Positions 48,456 through 59,390 of a stretch of DNA of 64,000 bases are shown in pieces. The DNA is from Anthoceros angustus (lineage: Eukaryota > Streptophyta > Anthocerotopsida > Anthocerotales > Anthocerotaceae): NCBI GenBank assembly GCA_010909165.1, contig MU008166.1:1426001-1490000 (forward strand). Direction: 5' to 3'. Both the position numbers and the translations under genes were made by a program. The notes below the pieces were generated by a model. The model was not told the origin of the DNA and did not search any database. It saw only the letters and a program-made list of their open reading frames with translations. Numbering within the stretch: the stretch's first letter is position 1; each line of letters begins with the position of its first letter.

Positions 48456-48501
48456 GATAGGTTTCTAAGGAAGTAGCTTATGTTTTAGGGGATAGGCTTG
48501 C

Positions 48502-48509
48502 TATATATA
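48502..48509 (+). promoter_or_regulatory. TATA box in the insertion
   Basis: TATATATA lies in GCTATATATAGAGTC, just downstream of the palindrome cluster and upstream of a Lys/Arg-rich open frame at 48,713-49,003. Confidence 0.5.
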
Positions 48510-50249
48510 GAGTCTTTTAGTGGACTAGATAAATAGGCCAAAATAGGTAATTAAGAAATTAGAGGCTAATTTTCAGTAATTAGAAATTAGAAAATAGGGA
48601 AATTGGTATTTTAGTATAAGGAATTAGGAAACTAACATCAATGGTGGGAGAGGGGCCACGTGGCACACATCCAAGGGCAGGATAGAATGGTAGTTACTTT
48701 TCTAACCCTTGGGTGACTTATAAAAGTGGTGCAGGTGCAGAGGCCACTCGAAACTTGAAGAGCCTCACGGCGAAGGCGCCGCCACACCTCAAGCCCAAGG
48801 CCCCATACAGCACGCACACACTGCTGAGGAGGAAGGAGGCGCAAGCTCAGGGAGGAGGAAAACGCGCCCAAGAGAGGAAGAAGGAGGAAGAAAAAGAGAA
48901 GAGAAGAAGGTTGGGGCGCAAAACACTTGCCAAGCTCGTGAGGGTGCCTAGGAGGGTGGAGCGTGGCAAGATTGCTAGGAAACCGTGCAGGAAGGGCTCC
49001 TAAATTGCTGTGGCAGGTGTAAGAGTCCGTGGGGGAATTTTGTTGAGCTTTCTCTTGCAGGAGAAATCGGGGTTTTGAGGGCGCCAAGGTGTAAGGGCTA
49101 TGGAAGGAGAGCAAGGGCAAGGACCTTTGGGCTGTGAGCAGGAGCAAATCGCTGAGGAGGAGAAACGTTTGCAAGGATAGGAAGCTGGCAGGTGCTGCAG
49201 GAATTGCAGGAGAGGCATCACTTTTCTTCAATTTCGTGCAAGTACTAACCAAGGAGGCCATGACCAAGCCTACCATGACCAAGGGCAAGGAGGTAGTAGC
49301 CAAGGAAGGAGCGTCCACCAAGTGAGGTGGCGCAGGAGCGGCAAGAGGTCTAAGGCGGAGGATCGGACCGGAGGTGGAAATTTGACATGCCCTTGTTTAC
49401 GTGCTATGCAGGCCAGCTATCCTCTAGAGACCTTTCGGACTTTCGACCTTGGGCAGAGGAGAATATTCAGCTAGAGTGGGTGTATGGGCGACATTGGTCT
49501 TACACCAACCTTGAATTGATAGAGAGTGTTTTGCTAATTTGCGGCAGACGGAAGAGGAATTGGCGCCTTACGGATAAACGCAGACGGATCCACGGTGTTG
49601 GACGTAAGGAGCATACGCCGGTATAGCGGGGCGGATAGCGAGGATAGCGGAATCACGTTGATGGAAGGAACGAGTGGAGGCAAGCGTGCATCAAGCGGAT
49701 CTTCCCAAGGAGCCCTTACACTTATGCAAGGGGCATGAAGGCTAAGTCTAAGAATGGTTGGCGACGGACCAAATCTTGGAGCCCAAGTGGAGATTGTTCA
49801 CAAGAATTGTTTTGGGCTTGGTGAGCAATCCAAGGGTGTCATATTTCAGCACTACCTTCCTCCATTTTCTATGGAAGATCACTCAAGGAGCCGAAGCGGT
49901 TGGGGCTCATCATGTATGAAGCATACACCTACCAGGAAAAGTTCAAACCCAACGTCGGATGAAAGGCGTCAGTGCTATCTTAGCACTTATCTAGTGCATT
50001 TGTGGGAAGTAGAGGGCTACTCACAAGTAAGGAGTTGGATGATTCCAAGCATCCCTTTAACATTGTGTACTTACACGGAGAGGGACAGGGGTGCTTGGTG
50101 CTGCAAGGAGGTGCCAGCACCACAGGACATTATTCGGAAGGAATCCCTCAGAAAGATAGGCCGGAGGATGCGGAGGACTTGCAAGGAGAAGTTGTAGGGG
50201 ATTTGAAGTTTGGACGCGGAGGATGCGGAGATGGAAGGTAGGATAGATC

Positions 50250-50415
50250 CTACCATGGCAGGAATCCCGCCTGCGAGGGTGGGAGGTGTTCCCACAGTGG
50301 TTTGGGACCCCTTTCGTCCTCTCATGACAAGGCCTACAGTGGCAGGAATTAGTCCTACCACGGTAGGAAGTAGTCCTACGGTGGTAGGAGCACCTCCTAC
50401 CACGGTAGGAGGGAA
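50250..50415. repeat. Palindrome cluster inside the coiled-coil ORF (first)
   Basis: Copies of the CCTACC-n-n-GGTAGGA dyad recur (CCTACCATGGCAGGA, CCTACCACGGTAGGA, CCTACGGTGGTAGGA, CTCCTACCACGGTAGGAG) at about 50,250-50,265 and 50,350-50,412. They encode P-T-T/V-V-G-G/S repeats. Confidence 0.85.
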
Positions 50416-51721
50416 AGGAAGTCACGGTTTGGAAGCTCCCAAGCGGGAGATAAGAAGGCAACCGGCCCCGTTAGGTGGGCGAGCGGATGGAGTCACGGTG
50501 GGAGGGGTTGCCCCACCAAGTGATGAGCAGGGAGCTCATCATAGGGAAGCAAGGGATGTAAGATCCCATGAGCAAGGCAAAGGCCTTGAGTCTCCCGGAG
50601 GTAAGAAAGGAGACTTGGACATGTTGGAGGAGATGCTGCGCATAGGGGAGATGTTCAGCAAGGTAGATGTAGGAGCCGCCAAGAGGAGAGTTGAATTCTT
50701 GAAGACGGAGGCGGAGAAGACAAGGACCTACCAAGCAAGGGAAATTGCAGGTAGGCGAGCGGAAACCCAGCGGCAGGAGGATGTTATGAGGATGGAGGCT
50801 CAAGTGGAGCACTTGGAAAAGAGTCTTGAAACAAGGCTACAGGAGGCAAACAACTATATTCGGGAGAACAAGGCTCTTACCAAGCAATTGGCAGCTCGAG
50901 AGGAGAAGGTGGAGCAACTTGCTCACATGGTGCGCACATGGAAAAGAAGGCGGAAGACAAGCAAGTGCTGCTAATGGAGGAAAGGTCAAGGCAGAGCAAT
51001 CTCTGGCAAATGAGGGCAGACAAAGGCAAGTAGGCGCACATGAGCGGGTCATAGCCACACAGTGAAGATTAGTGACATGGAAAAGGAGCTGGGAGAAATC
51101 CAGGGCTGGAATTGAAGGAAGAAGAGCTGGAAGAGCGGACACATTTTGTCCAAAGATTGGAAATGGAGCGAGAAGTCCAGAACGGAGAGTGCACAACTCC
51201 CTAGGAGGATAGGGGAGTTGGAGGAAGAAATGGCAAAGGAGAAAGGCCGTCATGAGGCGGTGGTGCATATGTTGGCGGTGAGGGAGCGAGATTTGGTGAT
51301 TATGCCCTACAAGAGATTGATCCGCCAAGCAGAATGAGAGGACGGAGAATGTGGCTCTCCATGTCAAGGCGGTGAGCTGGCCTTGGGCGAGATGCTTACA
51401 AAAGCAAGTGTGAGCATGGAGTATGGCTTGAGGATTACGAAGAATTGGAGATGGCACAACAACGATTTGCAGCCCATCTTCACAACAAGGTGCTCAAGGC
51501 CACTAACGAGTTGTTGCGACTTGCTGAAAGGAGAATGTTGGGACCTCATGACGATGATAGGGAGGCCCTCATGCAAGTCCAACCGGAAGCCTTAGACTTG
51601 GAGAGTGTCCCAAGCAACAGGGGTGAAGAAACTTCGCACCAGGGAGAAGCAAGTGAAGCGGGAGAAGCTGCACAGGTGGAGAGAATCACCCCAGGAAGGG
51701 GTAAGGAAGAAGAAACGACCC

Positions 51722-51792
51722 CGGTAGGAACTCCTACCGTGGTAGGAGGAGTTCCTACCGTGGTAGGAGGGACTACCATGGTAGGAGGGCTG
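51722..51792. repeat. Palindrome cluster inside the coiled-coil ORF (second)
   Basis: Three tandem dyads (CTCCTACCGTGGTAGGAG, TTCCTACCGTGGTAGGAG, ACTACCATGGTAGGAG) are spaced 21-24 bp apart. They encode TPTVVGGVPTVVGG-type peptide in the 51,445-52,092 frame. Confidence 0.87.
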
Positions 51793-52355
51793 GAAGAAGC
51801 AGCGGATTCGAAGGCTGCTAGCATGGATTTGACGGCAGGGGAGGCGAGTACCTTGGCCCTTGCAGGAAAGAAGGAAGAGGGGGTTGATCTTGCAGGAATG
51901 GAGCAAGAATCACAAGGAGAAGACCAACCTCCTAACATGGGTGCAGGAGCAAGGAGCTCACTTGCTCCACAAGTGAGAGGAAGAGGAGAAGCTGAGGATG
52001 AGCCGGTGGCTAAGAGAGCCGGGCTATTTTATTGGAGGAAGGAACTCAAGATAGGCATCAAGATAAGGAAGGGATTCATAAGAAGTCCTTAAATTAGCTT
52101 GAAGACATGGGGCAAGATGCCACTTGGGAAGACTTTTCTTTAGAGGAGGAGGCATTAATGCTTGTCACCCGAGAGTGTGTTGACTAGCTAGATAGGAATG
52201 TTGGCAGAGCCATTAAGGCTCACATAGGTGAATTTGCTAGAATAGAATTTTACCCAAGATGCTTGGATGTCGAACTTAAAATCGACAATAGGATACACTA
52301 AAATAAGGAGTAAGGCGTGCGGGAGGGCGCCAGAGGCTGTATGTGAGGACCTCCC

Positions 52356-52362
52356 TATAAAA
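52356..52362 (+). promoter_or_regulatory. TATA box within a short inverted repeat
   Basis: TATAAAA is framed by CCTCC on the left and GGAGG on the right, 0.75 kb before the insertion's right end. The placement resembles the TATA-to-end distance of the giant LTRs (about 0.55 kb). Confidence 0.5.
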
Positions 52363-53109
52363 GGAGGGAGCTTGTGAAGTAAAATTATCGTGTCTTGCGC
52401 TCCCATCCTCCGAGTCCTTCACTTTGTGCAGAATTTCGTTGCAATAGCATGTCTGGTAGAGAGGAGAACGCGGTCGGAGTCTTTGGGTGGAGGGCTTGCT
52501 CTTTGCAGGCCCCACTGCTCCCTTGTGAATGGTTCTGTGAATTGTTTTGCTTTGAGTGTGTGGCGATGCTCAAGGAACTCTCGGCTTGAGGGTAGACTGC
52601 AGGAAAGACTCCTGGAGGTTCTCATTGTGGTGCAAACCACATAGCCGGCCCAAGGAAGAACTCGTTAATTTGACGGACCCAGGCGGTTGTGCCGTAAGGC
52701 GAGTTGGAATTAATGAGCCAGCAATTGGTGTTAGAGTAGGAGATTGTGGAGGAAGGAAGGGTAGATGAGTAGAGAAGAAGAGGCGTTGTTGATTGAGAGA
52801 GTTGTGAGGAGGATTAGAGTGTAGGAAAAGCGGAGGCCACAGTGAGCCTAAGGGACGAATCCCAAACTGCAAGTAAGAGGCGCTCCACAGTGGGAGAAGA
52901 GTGTCTTAGGAGTAGGGAAGTTGCGGTGTGGGTCGGGGGTCCGGCGTGATACACCTGTCGTAAGGCAACTGCAATTGTGTGGTGTCGTTGTAGGTTGAGG
53001 TTTGGTGAGTTCTGAGCGATCTGAGCGTCTGCTGTAGAGGGCGTGAGAGGCGCCTTGCTTGTTTAGAAGGCTGAGGTAGTGTGTAGCTGCGGTGGTGATT
53101 TCTCAAGAT

Positions 53110-54052
53110 TGTGTTCCACAAGTCTCATGGGGCCGAAACCCAAGCGTGAAACGACAGTGGGATAAGTGTGGCCGCTAGAGGGGAATCTCGGGAGTGCCCC
53201 GGGGTTTTCCTCCCACAGCTCCTCCGCCTCCTCCAGCCACGGGCCGAAGTCCGGGTAGCGCTTGGTGACGATGTTGCGCTCCACCAAGCGCCATGGCTCC
53301 CACACCTCCGCCGCTTTCTTGGGTCCCATCCCCGCACTCCTTCTGTTCCGCTGTTGAGACTTGAGGCTCCACAATCTCTCGCTCCTCTGCCGCTGCGTCA
53401 GTTGCTTCCCTCGCCAAGTCAGGCCGGGAGGGTGCTGGCGTTCGAAAGACAACGCCAGAGCCGGGTGTCTAAGCGCGAGAGAGTGCGAAAATCGCCGCGA
53501 GGTTGTTTGAAAGAATGACCTCACTCGCTTCTCTCGAGTAACTGATTCTTGTGGAAGGGCGGCTCTTATTGTCAAATGGCTGTGAGGCACATGGCTTGCC
53601 TCATATACGCTTACTCGCCTTACTCTGGCCTTACTCTGGCCTTACATGCAGCCGGGAATACGCCTATAATGGCCATTGGCAACCCTACGATCCTGGTCTG
53701 CTGCATGCCCGTCTTCCACTCAGTACCGTCCATGTGGCTTCGTCTGTCTAAATCACGCCCCAACTTCTAAGTTATTTTACTTGGCGTACTTATCCCGTCC
53801 TGCTCCGGATTGTGGTCCGGACTTATCCGATACCGGTGCGGTCGAGTTCCGGGTGTGCTCCGGAGTCCTCCGCCTACTCCGAGTCCTCTCACCTACTCCA
53901 GTCCTTCAGCTACTCCGAGTCCTTGACTGCCTGAGTGCAGATCAGTACTCCAGCTTATTTTCTTCCTTTCTGCCTTATTTTCTACTCCGTACCTACGAAA
54001 AAAAACAAAACCTCACTCATTTCCTACCCCCAGGGAGAGTCCGTGGTCCACA
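53110..54052 (-). repeat. Giant-LTR copy 3, proximal part, with U3 ORF
   Basis: On the minus strand it starts at 54,052 with TGTGGACCACGGACT, then GGTTTTGTTTTTTTTC, GATAAGTACGCCA and TAACTTAGAAGTTGG, all matching the 5' LTR from 12,717 to about 12,960. From Met at 53,329 it encodes EVWEPWRLVERNIVTKRYPD and FGPWLEEAEELWEENPGALP, the least broken version of the U3 ORF. Homology ends near 53,110 at the insertion. Confidence 0.75.
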
Positions 54053-55337
54053 ATGCCTATTTTCAATTTTCTTTTCTTTAATATTTGAGCTATTTTCTAT
54101 TAATGATAAATACCCATTTATCAATACCTTTAAAGTAGTTAGTTGTTATATCGGTTGCAACAACCTCTAACCGTTTTGTATTATATAAACACTTGCTCTA
54201 TAAAGGCAAGATAATCAATGCTAAGAATCTTTTGAGCAAGCATGATTCTCATGAGCTTACGACGATTCTTGACTTTATGAGGTCATTGGGTAATGCCGAC
54301 CTTGGTTGCTCAAGTGGGGGCATTTAGTGGTGCAAGGGCTCGGTCAGCTATGGTGCATCTTTTGTCACTCGTTGACAAGAGTGCATTTGAACCCGTGCTT
54401 AAAGTACATGGCACTACTGATTTTTGGTAGAGTGGCCCTCTTGGTCACTCTGACCTATTTACCTTGATTTGTGCCTCTTAAGCAGTGTATGCATGCTCGT
54501 CACTGACTTTAGATTTGGGGCTCCATGCCTTTTGGTCTCTCTGTGCCATTTAGCTCTTGTAGGCTTGGTGTTGTTTGGACATATGACCATTTGTCCACAA
54601 TTCTCTTGTTCGTCATGAGTGGAGTCTTGGCTTGGACATATTGGCCTTGTGTGATCATTTGACCAGAACTGACTATTTTGTCATGGATGTAGACTTGGCT
54701 CAGAGCATGTGAGAATGTGGGTCCACCCACAAACAAAGTTCCTCAAGTTCTGACAATACTTGCTGGCAGACCATCCATGGCACACACTTGATGTTCAGAC
54801 ATTGTGAAGGGGGAGCTTGCAAGAGTCCTTGCCCAAGTCGCCAAGGAGGAGAGTGCTTTAGCAGCGAAGGCTCTTTACGAGGAGAACATTTTGCAGGAAT
54901 GTGTTGGAGTACAAGAGTAATTGAATCTATTTGTATATTACTAAAGCAAGAAAGTAAATCTCTTTTAGCAAGCTTGATCAATTGTCCTTGATTATCCAAT
55001 TTGATTAGAATAACTCCAATGAAATTACTAATAATATCTTTGAATTAGATCTTTAATGTGCTTCGAATGAATGTATTTTGGTTGTTTCTCCTTTTGTTGC
55101 AGCCTTGATTCTCCTCCTATTGTCTTGTCTACCAAAATTTGAAGAATCCATGTTGTGTTGACAAGAGGGGAATGCACCAATTGTGCATCCTTAATTTGTA
55201 AAATGAAGCATAATGAAGTTGCTGCCGCATGCAAGGCCTCCTTGGAGCAAATGCTCCATATAAATGATCTAGAATAGAAAATGCATAGTAGGAAAGATGT
55301 CTTAGAAGGTGGCAAGCAATATGCTCAAGAATCTAGA
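54053..55337 (-). other. Interior of a small copia-type element, no intact gene
   Basis: Reading leftward from the primer-binding site at 55,338-55,353, this would be the element's interior. Short minus-strand frames (55,028-55,315 and 54,700-54,999) have no recognisable gag or pol motif. A partner LTR was not found to the left, so the element is truncated or very diverged. Confidence 0.4.
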
Positions 55338-55353
55338 GCCAAAGCTCTGATAC
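55338..55353 (-). other. Initiator-Met tRNA primer-binding site
   Basis: On the minus strand the sequence reads TGGTATCAGAGCTTTGGC. TGGTATCAGAGC is the standard primer site complementary to the 3' end of plant initiator tRNA-Met, used by most copia elements. It sits 2 bp from the LTR edge at 55,356. Confidence 0.87.
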
Positions 55354-55355
55354 CA

Positions 55356-55596
55356 TGATAAAAATCACGCACACACACTTGCACAAAGCTTGTTCATTCA
55401 TTGAATAATAGAAAGTACAAAATAGTGTTTTATAATGGAGGAATTAGGTGGTTGTAACCATAAGTGGTTATAACCAATATAATAACTAACTACCTAAATA
55501 ACTACCTAAGGAAATTACTTAGTGCCCTAAGCATAAAATAATGTTTAAGTAAAGGTGCCCTAGTGAATAGTGCCCTAAATCTAGTATATTTTATCA
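55356..55596 (-). repeat. 241-bp copia-type LTR
   Basis: The repeat is bounded by perfect 8-bp inverted ends, TGATAAAA on the left and TTTTATCA on the right. Its position beside the tRNA-Met primer site shows it is the 5' LTR of a minus-strand element. The short length is compatible with a small or TRIM-like element. Confidence 0.8.
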
Positions 55597-55739
55597 GGGA
55601 CTTGGGCCTCTCCTTTGGCCTTGGTCCCCTCTCTTGGCCTCAAGCCTTGGGACTTGGGCCTCTTCGGTGACTCTCTCTTGCTCCAATTATTGGACACACT
55701 CTGCTCTACCTTGGCTTTAGAGGGCCCCTTGTCTACTTG

Positions 55740-56000
55740 CCTAAAGAGCTAGCATTGCCTAGCATCACCTTAGCATGCCTAACATGTCCTTAGCAAGCTT
55801 AGCATGCCTAACAAGCCTAGCACACTAAGCCTAGCATCGCCTAGCACAGTTAGCACACTTAGCACACTAAGCCTAGCATCGCCTAGCACAGTTAGCACAC
55901 TTAGCACACTAGTACGCCTAACAAGCCTAGCACACCAAGCCTTGCGTGGCCTAGCATCGCCTAACTTGCCTAACAAGCTTATCAATCCTAGCACGCCTAT
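55740..56000. repeat. TAGCA/CCTAGCA-type minisatellite
   Basis: Short units of the form GCCTAGCA, TTAGCACAC and CCTAACAAGC repeat with variation. A longer unit of 51 bp around CTAAGCCTAGCATCGCCTAG is present twice in tandem (about 55,825 and 55,876). The open frames across it are artefacts of the repeat. Confidence 0.75.
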
Positions 56001-57153
56001 CTAGCGTACACATAAAGATTACAGCTTGTAACAATAGAAGATAGTAGCTCGCACATCGTGGCACAAACACACTCCACGAGAACAACACGCAAAGTCCTCA
56101 CACATCGTTCTCGGAGTCATAGCTTTGGCCTCCTCACAACATTCTTGCATTGCATATCAAGAGGACAAACTATGATATGAGCTTGTCCTCTGGCAAAGGG
56201 TCTATGTATACTAGCCCTTGGCATCGGCATATTCCTAAGATATCCTATTGGCATCAGCATATTCCTAAGATATCCTATTTGCATCAGCATATATCGAGAA
56301 TATCCTAAGAATACACTATAATATGCAAGGAATATGTTAAAGCATATTACTTGACTTATCTACTTAGCTATTGCAAACCATGTTTAATTAACACTAATCA
56401 ATCTAGAATCAGGCGCGTGTGCCTTTCCTAGAACAAAAGCGCTAGCGGAGCTGAGCTCTTGTGGGCGTTGAGAATGGAGGGGTCCAAGTGGAGAGACCGA
56501 AAAGCCTGGCCAAGCCGCTTCTCAAGTAGCTACTACGCTTGCAATCCTAGAAGCCATCAGTGCGGAAGGTCGTGAAAGAGGGGAGGTCCTGCCGCGCATC
56601 CACGGATAACATGTCCTTGACTAGCCGTAAGGATATTTGTACGGGTAAGGTTCCCTCCTCCACTTCATAAACAAGATCTTCCATAAAAGACCTATCCTAG
56701 ACGATGGACCTATCCTAGACGATGAAGCGTGAGGCCAAAGTTGGGGCGGACAGGGCCAGTTGCCCAAAAATGCCGGTAGGGAGGATACCTCTAGCCAGAC
56801 AAGACATGTGCCCCCATATGCTACAATATTAACAAAATATCGAGCACAAGATCTTATTTTTGTCTATGGTAAGTTGATTAAAATTTATAATATTATAAAT
56901 TAAGTCTAGGTAATGCATGGGTCATAAGTTACACCTACAGTTGGATAAGGTTGGGTTCGCCCGCTCACATTTTACGAATTTTTGGCATCACTAACATGGT
57001 TGAAGGATGAGTTTTCCTTGCTGGTGGTGTCTCGCAAGAGAGGATCCGGCGTGCCTCGAGGCCTCGAGGCCTCGAGGGAGGGCAGGTAGGGAGGAAGCAA
57101 ATCTTTCTTTTGCGTGGCATTTCTTTCCTTGGATGCCATGGATTGAGGCGAAG
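56001..57153. other. Intergenic, with a short triplicated repeat
   Basis: No gene is seen. At about 56,220-56,310 a 30-bp unit (GGCATCAGCATATTCCTAAG with ATATCCTATT) occurs about three times. The region just left of 57,154 should contain the dirigent gene's 3' untranslated region. Confidence 0.5.
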
Positions 57154-57696
57154 CTAGTATCCCCCGTAGTAGACGTAGGAAGTGAAGTTGTCGATGGCCG
57201 AGACGCCGGAGTAGGAGTAGACGGTGGATTCAGACCAGCCGCGAGCGAGGCGGAAGAGGCCCGTGCCGCCGACGATGGAGCTCTCCCGCACAGGCGAAAA
57301 AATCGGGGTGAAGCCGCGGTAGCTGATGGTGCTGCCGGGGGGGAACCCGCTGGCGTCGTTGAAGACGACGGTGAAGACGAGCTCCAGCGCGGGCTGGGCG
57401 TCGTCGTTGTTGTCCCAGACGTAGAAGCCCTTGGCCCGGCCCACGGACTGGGAGGCGGGGTCCGGGGAGATGGTGAGCAGATCGTCGAACACCACCACGC
57501 CCCCGAACAGGCTATGCCCGGAGACGTTCGCGGGCAGCCCGCCCAGTGGCGGCACCACGAAGAAGGCGCTGGGGTCCGGGATGAGCAGCCTGTCGTGCAG
57601 GAAGAAGGTGATCTCCGCGTACTGCGTCTTGCTCTTGGCCTCCGCGGGCACCGACTGGTGCAGTGCTACGAGGACTGCGAGAGCGGCCAGGGCCAT
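57154..57696 (-). CDS. Dirigent protein
   Basis: Dirigent proteins are secreted, eight-stranded beta-barrel proteins without catalytic centres. They steer the coupling of phenoxy radicals in the apoplast, for lignans and related phenolics. The gene is a single exon. Visible features are an N-terminal secretion signal (MALAALAVLVALHQ, cleavage likely near AEA), EITFFLHDRL, GFYVWDNND, TISYRGFTPIFSPVRESSIV, GGTGLFRLARGW and a C-terminal SYVYYGGY. Length is 180 residues, normal for the family. I chose the second Met (57,696) because GCCGCCATGG is a strong start context and the signal peptide begins there. The first in-frame Met (57,723) would leave almost no leader after the TATA box at 57,757. 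The neighbouring peroxidase is on the same strand. Substrate and stereochemistry cannot be told from sequence. Confidence 0.93.
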   Translation of the reverse strand: MALAALAVLVALHQSVPAEAKSKTQYAEITFFLHDRLLIPDPSAFFVVPPLGGLPANVSGHSLFGGVVVFDDLLTISPDPASQSVGRAKGFYVWDNNDDAQPALELVFTVVFNDASGFPPGSTISYRGFTPIFSPVRESSIVGGTGLFRLARGWSESTVYSYSGVSAIDNFTSYVYYGGY

Positions 57697-57723
57697 GGCG
57701 GCCGGCAGATGAGCATGCGTCAT

Positions 57724-58666
57724 GGCTGCGGCTGAGGTTTCGGTTGGCTTGTGTCCATATATGTATGATCCGGATGCAGGGGCGTATTCGGGGCAGGGGG
57801 ATTTGCAGTCAGCGGGAATATTACCGCGGATGCTACGCTGGGGAAGCTTCGTGCGTGCTTCGGCGGAAGCTTCTCGGATTGGGCTCGCACGCTCTGGATC
57901 GCTAGTTTCTGGCTTGTTCTTGATGCATGCACTTGTGGGTGATGGAGAATCTGTGTCAGAATTGAGGGGTAATCACCTGCTGCTGATGCGCGCGCTTTAA
58001 TCCTGCCGAATTATGCAAGTTACACTTGTTGGGTGATGACGGGAACGTGTGTGGTTCATCAGAAATGGAGCGACTGCTGCTGCTGATGCGAGCACTTCAG
58101 TCCTGCCGAGTTATCCAGCTCACGTATTTTGTGTAAGTCCGACGGGAATCTGTTTGAGAGAGGGAGCAGCCATGCTGATGAGATGCTCGGCGCGCACTTT
58201 GATCCTGTGAGTTCCTTCATCCAGCTTTTGGCAATGACTGTGATGGGCATGCACATCCGCATTCAGCATTGTATGTATGTACACTACATACACCGCCGAT
58301 GTACAGTAAGTCTTTTTGCACACAATTCATCTCATGGAGGCAAGTACACGTTGAATACACGACGGCAGGAAAGGTCGACGGATTGCTTTGTGCCACGATT
58401 TGCAAATTCAACTGCTGGATATGTTTACCGAATTCGGAGGAGTTGATCGAGCCTTGCGTTATCTGCTGTGTCAAGCTACAGTGGTTGCAGTCGTACGGAT
58501 GGGTAGCAATCGTGAAACTAGCTTGCAGTTGGCATCGCATCGCCATGAATGCAGGAAAAGGGCGGACTGACTGCGTTCACAGAAAACTGCTCGTTCTTCA
58601 AAGAGCTGGCATGTTCCTATTGCTGTGTGAATCTTTGTGCACGGACTTTTTCTTGAAGAAATTTAC
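57724..58666. other. Dirigent upstream region
   Basis: It contains the TATA-like CATATATG (57,756-57,763, minus-strand promoter). A loose direct repeat (CTGCTGCTGATGCG near 57,977 and 58,077, each followed by CCTGCCGA) lies further upstream. No other gene is seen. Confidence 0.5.
57756..57763 (-). promoter_or_regulatory. TATA-like element of the dirigent gene
   Basis: CATATATG on the minus strand lies about 60 bp upstream of the preferred start codon, a spacing that allows a short 5' leader. Confidence 0.45.
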
Positions 58667-59390
58667 AGGGGATTGGCATTGGAAGGAGCCAGGAACTCTT
58701 CAGCGTTGAAACGAGGCACACGAGCCTCACAAGATGGGGACTCTTGGGAATGAAGACAAAAGAGTCCATAATTCAAGAGTGCCAGATTCGTTGTCCAGGT
58801 GACTTTCAACCCACTATTCACTGAGCCTTAAAAAATTGCGCTGAGCATCGCCAGAAACCAAACCAAATACGAACCCACAGAGTTTTTGGAAGAACTTCTC
58901 CTGGCACCGGCATTGGAAGGAGGCACGATCGGCATCTACAACGTTGAAACGAGGCACACGAGCCTCACAAGATGGGGACTCTTGAGAATGAAGACAAAAG
59001 GGTCCATAATTCAAGAGTGCCAGATTCGTTGTCCACGGGACTTTCAACCCTCTATCCACAGAGCCTTAAAACATTGCCCTGATCATCGGCAGAAACCAAA
59101 TCAAACTGGATCCCACAAGAGGTTTTTGAAGAACTTTCGCTGGCGCTGGCACTGGCATTGGAAGGAAGCACTATCAGCCTCTACAACGTTGAAACGAGGC
59201 ACACGAGCCTCACAAGATGAGGACTCTTGGGAAATTTTGGACGCTTGGGGAGTCCATAATTTTAAGAGTGGCAGATTCTGGGACGAATTCGTTGTACGCG
59301 TGCAGGTGACACTCTGACCTTCTATCTGTTGAGCTCCGCGCATATGCAGAAACCAAACCAAATCGGAATCTTTAGAGGTTTGTGTAAGGT
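58667..59390. repeat. Three tandem copies of a 240-bp unit
   Basis: GTTGAAACGAGGCACACGAG recurs at about 58,705, 58,943 and 59,188 (periods 238 and 245 bp). Each copy has the same surroundings: GGCATTGGAAGGA before it, then CCTCACAAGATGGGGACTC, GAGTGCCAGATTCG and AAACCAAA after. Copies differ by small indels and substitutions; the third is more diverged. The block lies between the dirigent gene and the peroxidase 3' end. Open frames through it look fortuitous. Confidence 0.87.

Larger units (their letters stand above)
50210..52092 (+). pseudogene. Coiled-coil ORF with palindrome-encoded Pro-Thr-Val-Gly repeats
   Basis: The frame 50,210-50,974 (254 codons) begins with repeats such as GISPTTVGSSPTVVG and APPTTVGG. 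It then has an acidic/basic heptad-rich region (EAQVEHLEKSLETRLQEA, LAAREEKVEQLAHMV). The coiled coil continues in other frames (ELEEEMAKEKGRHEAVVHML near 51,215-51,275) to a third frame, 51,445-52,092, which again carries GTPTVVGGVPTVVGG and ends with a basic tail. I infer one ancestral protein broken by at least two or three frameshifts. A gag-like structural role would fit coiled coils, but no gag domain or zinc knuckle is seen. Confidence 0.5.
48018..53110 (+). mobile_element. 5-kb insertion splitting LTR copy 3, with palindromic repeats and a coiled-coil ORF
   Basis: LTR homology stops near 48,017 and resumes near 53,110 at the adjoining LTR position, so everything between was inserted. 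It starts near TGTTTGGGCAACTAAGC. It contains a palindrome cluster (48,238-48,455), a TATA box (48,502), a broken coiled-coil ORF (about 50,210-52,092) with more palindromes, and a second TATA box (52,356). No RT or integrase was found, so it may be a non-autonomous element or a long solo LTR. Exact ends and a target duplication could not be fixed. Confidence 0.6.

Noticed and set aside
48238-51792. CRISPR array
   Set aside because: The palindromes are irregularly spaced, partly coding and lie in a plant transposon. There are no uniform spacers or cas genes.
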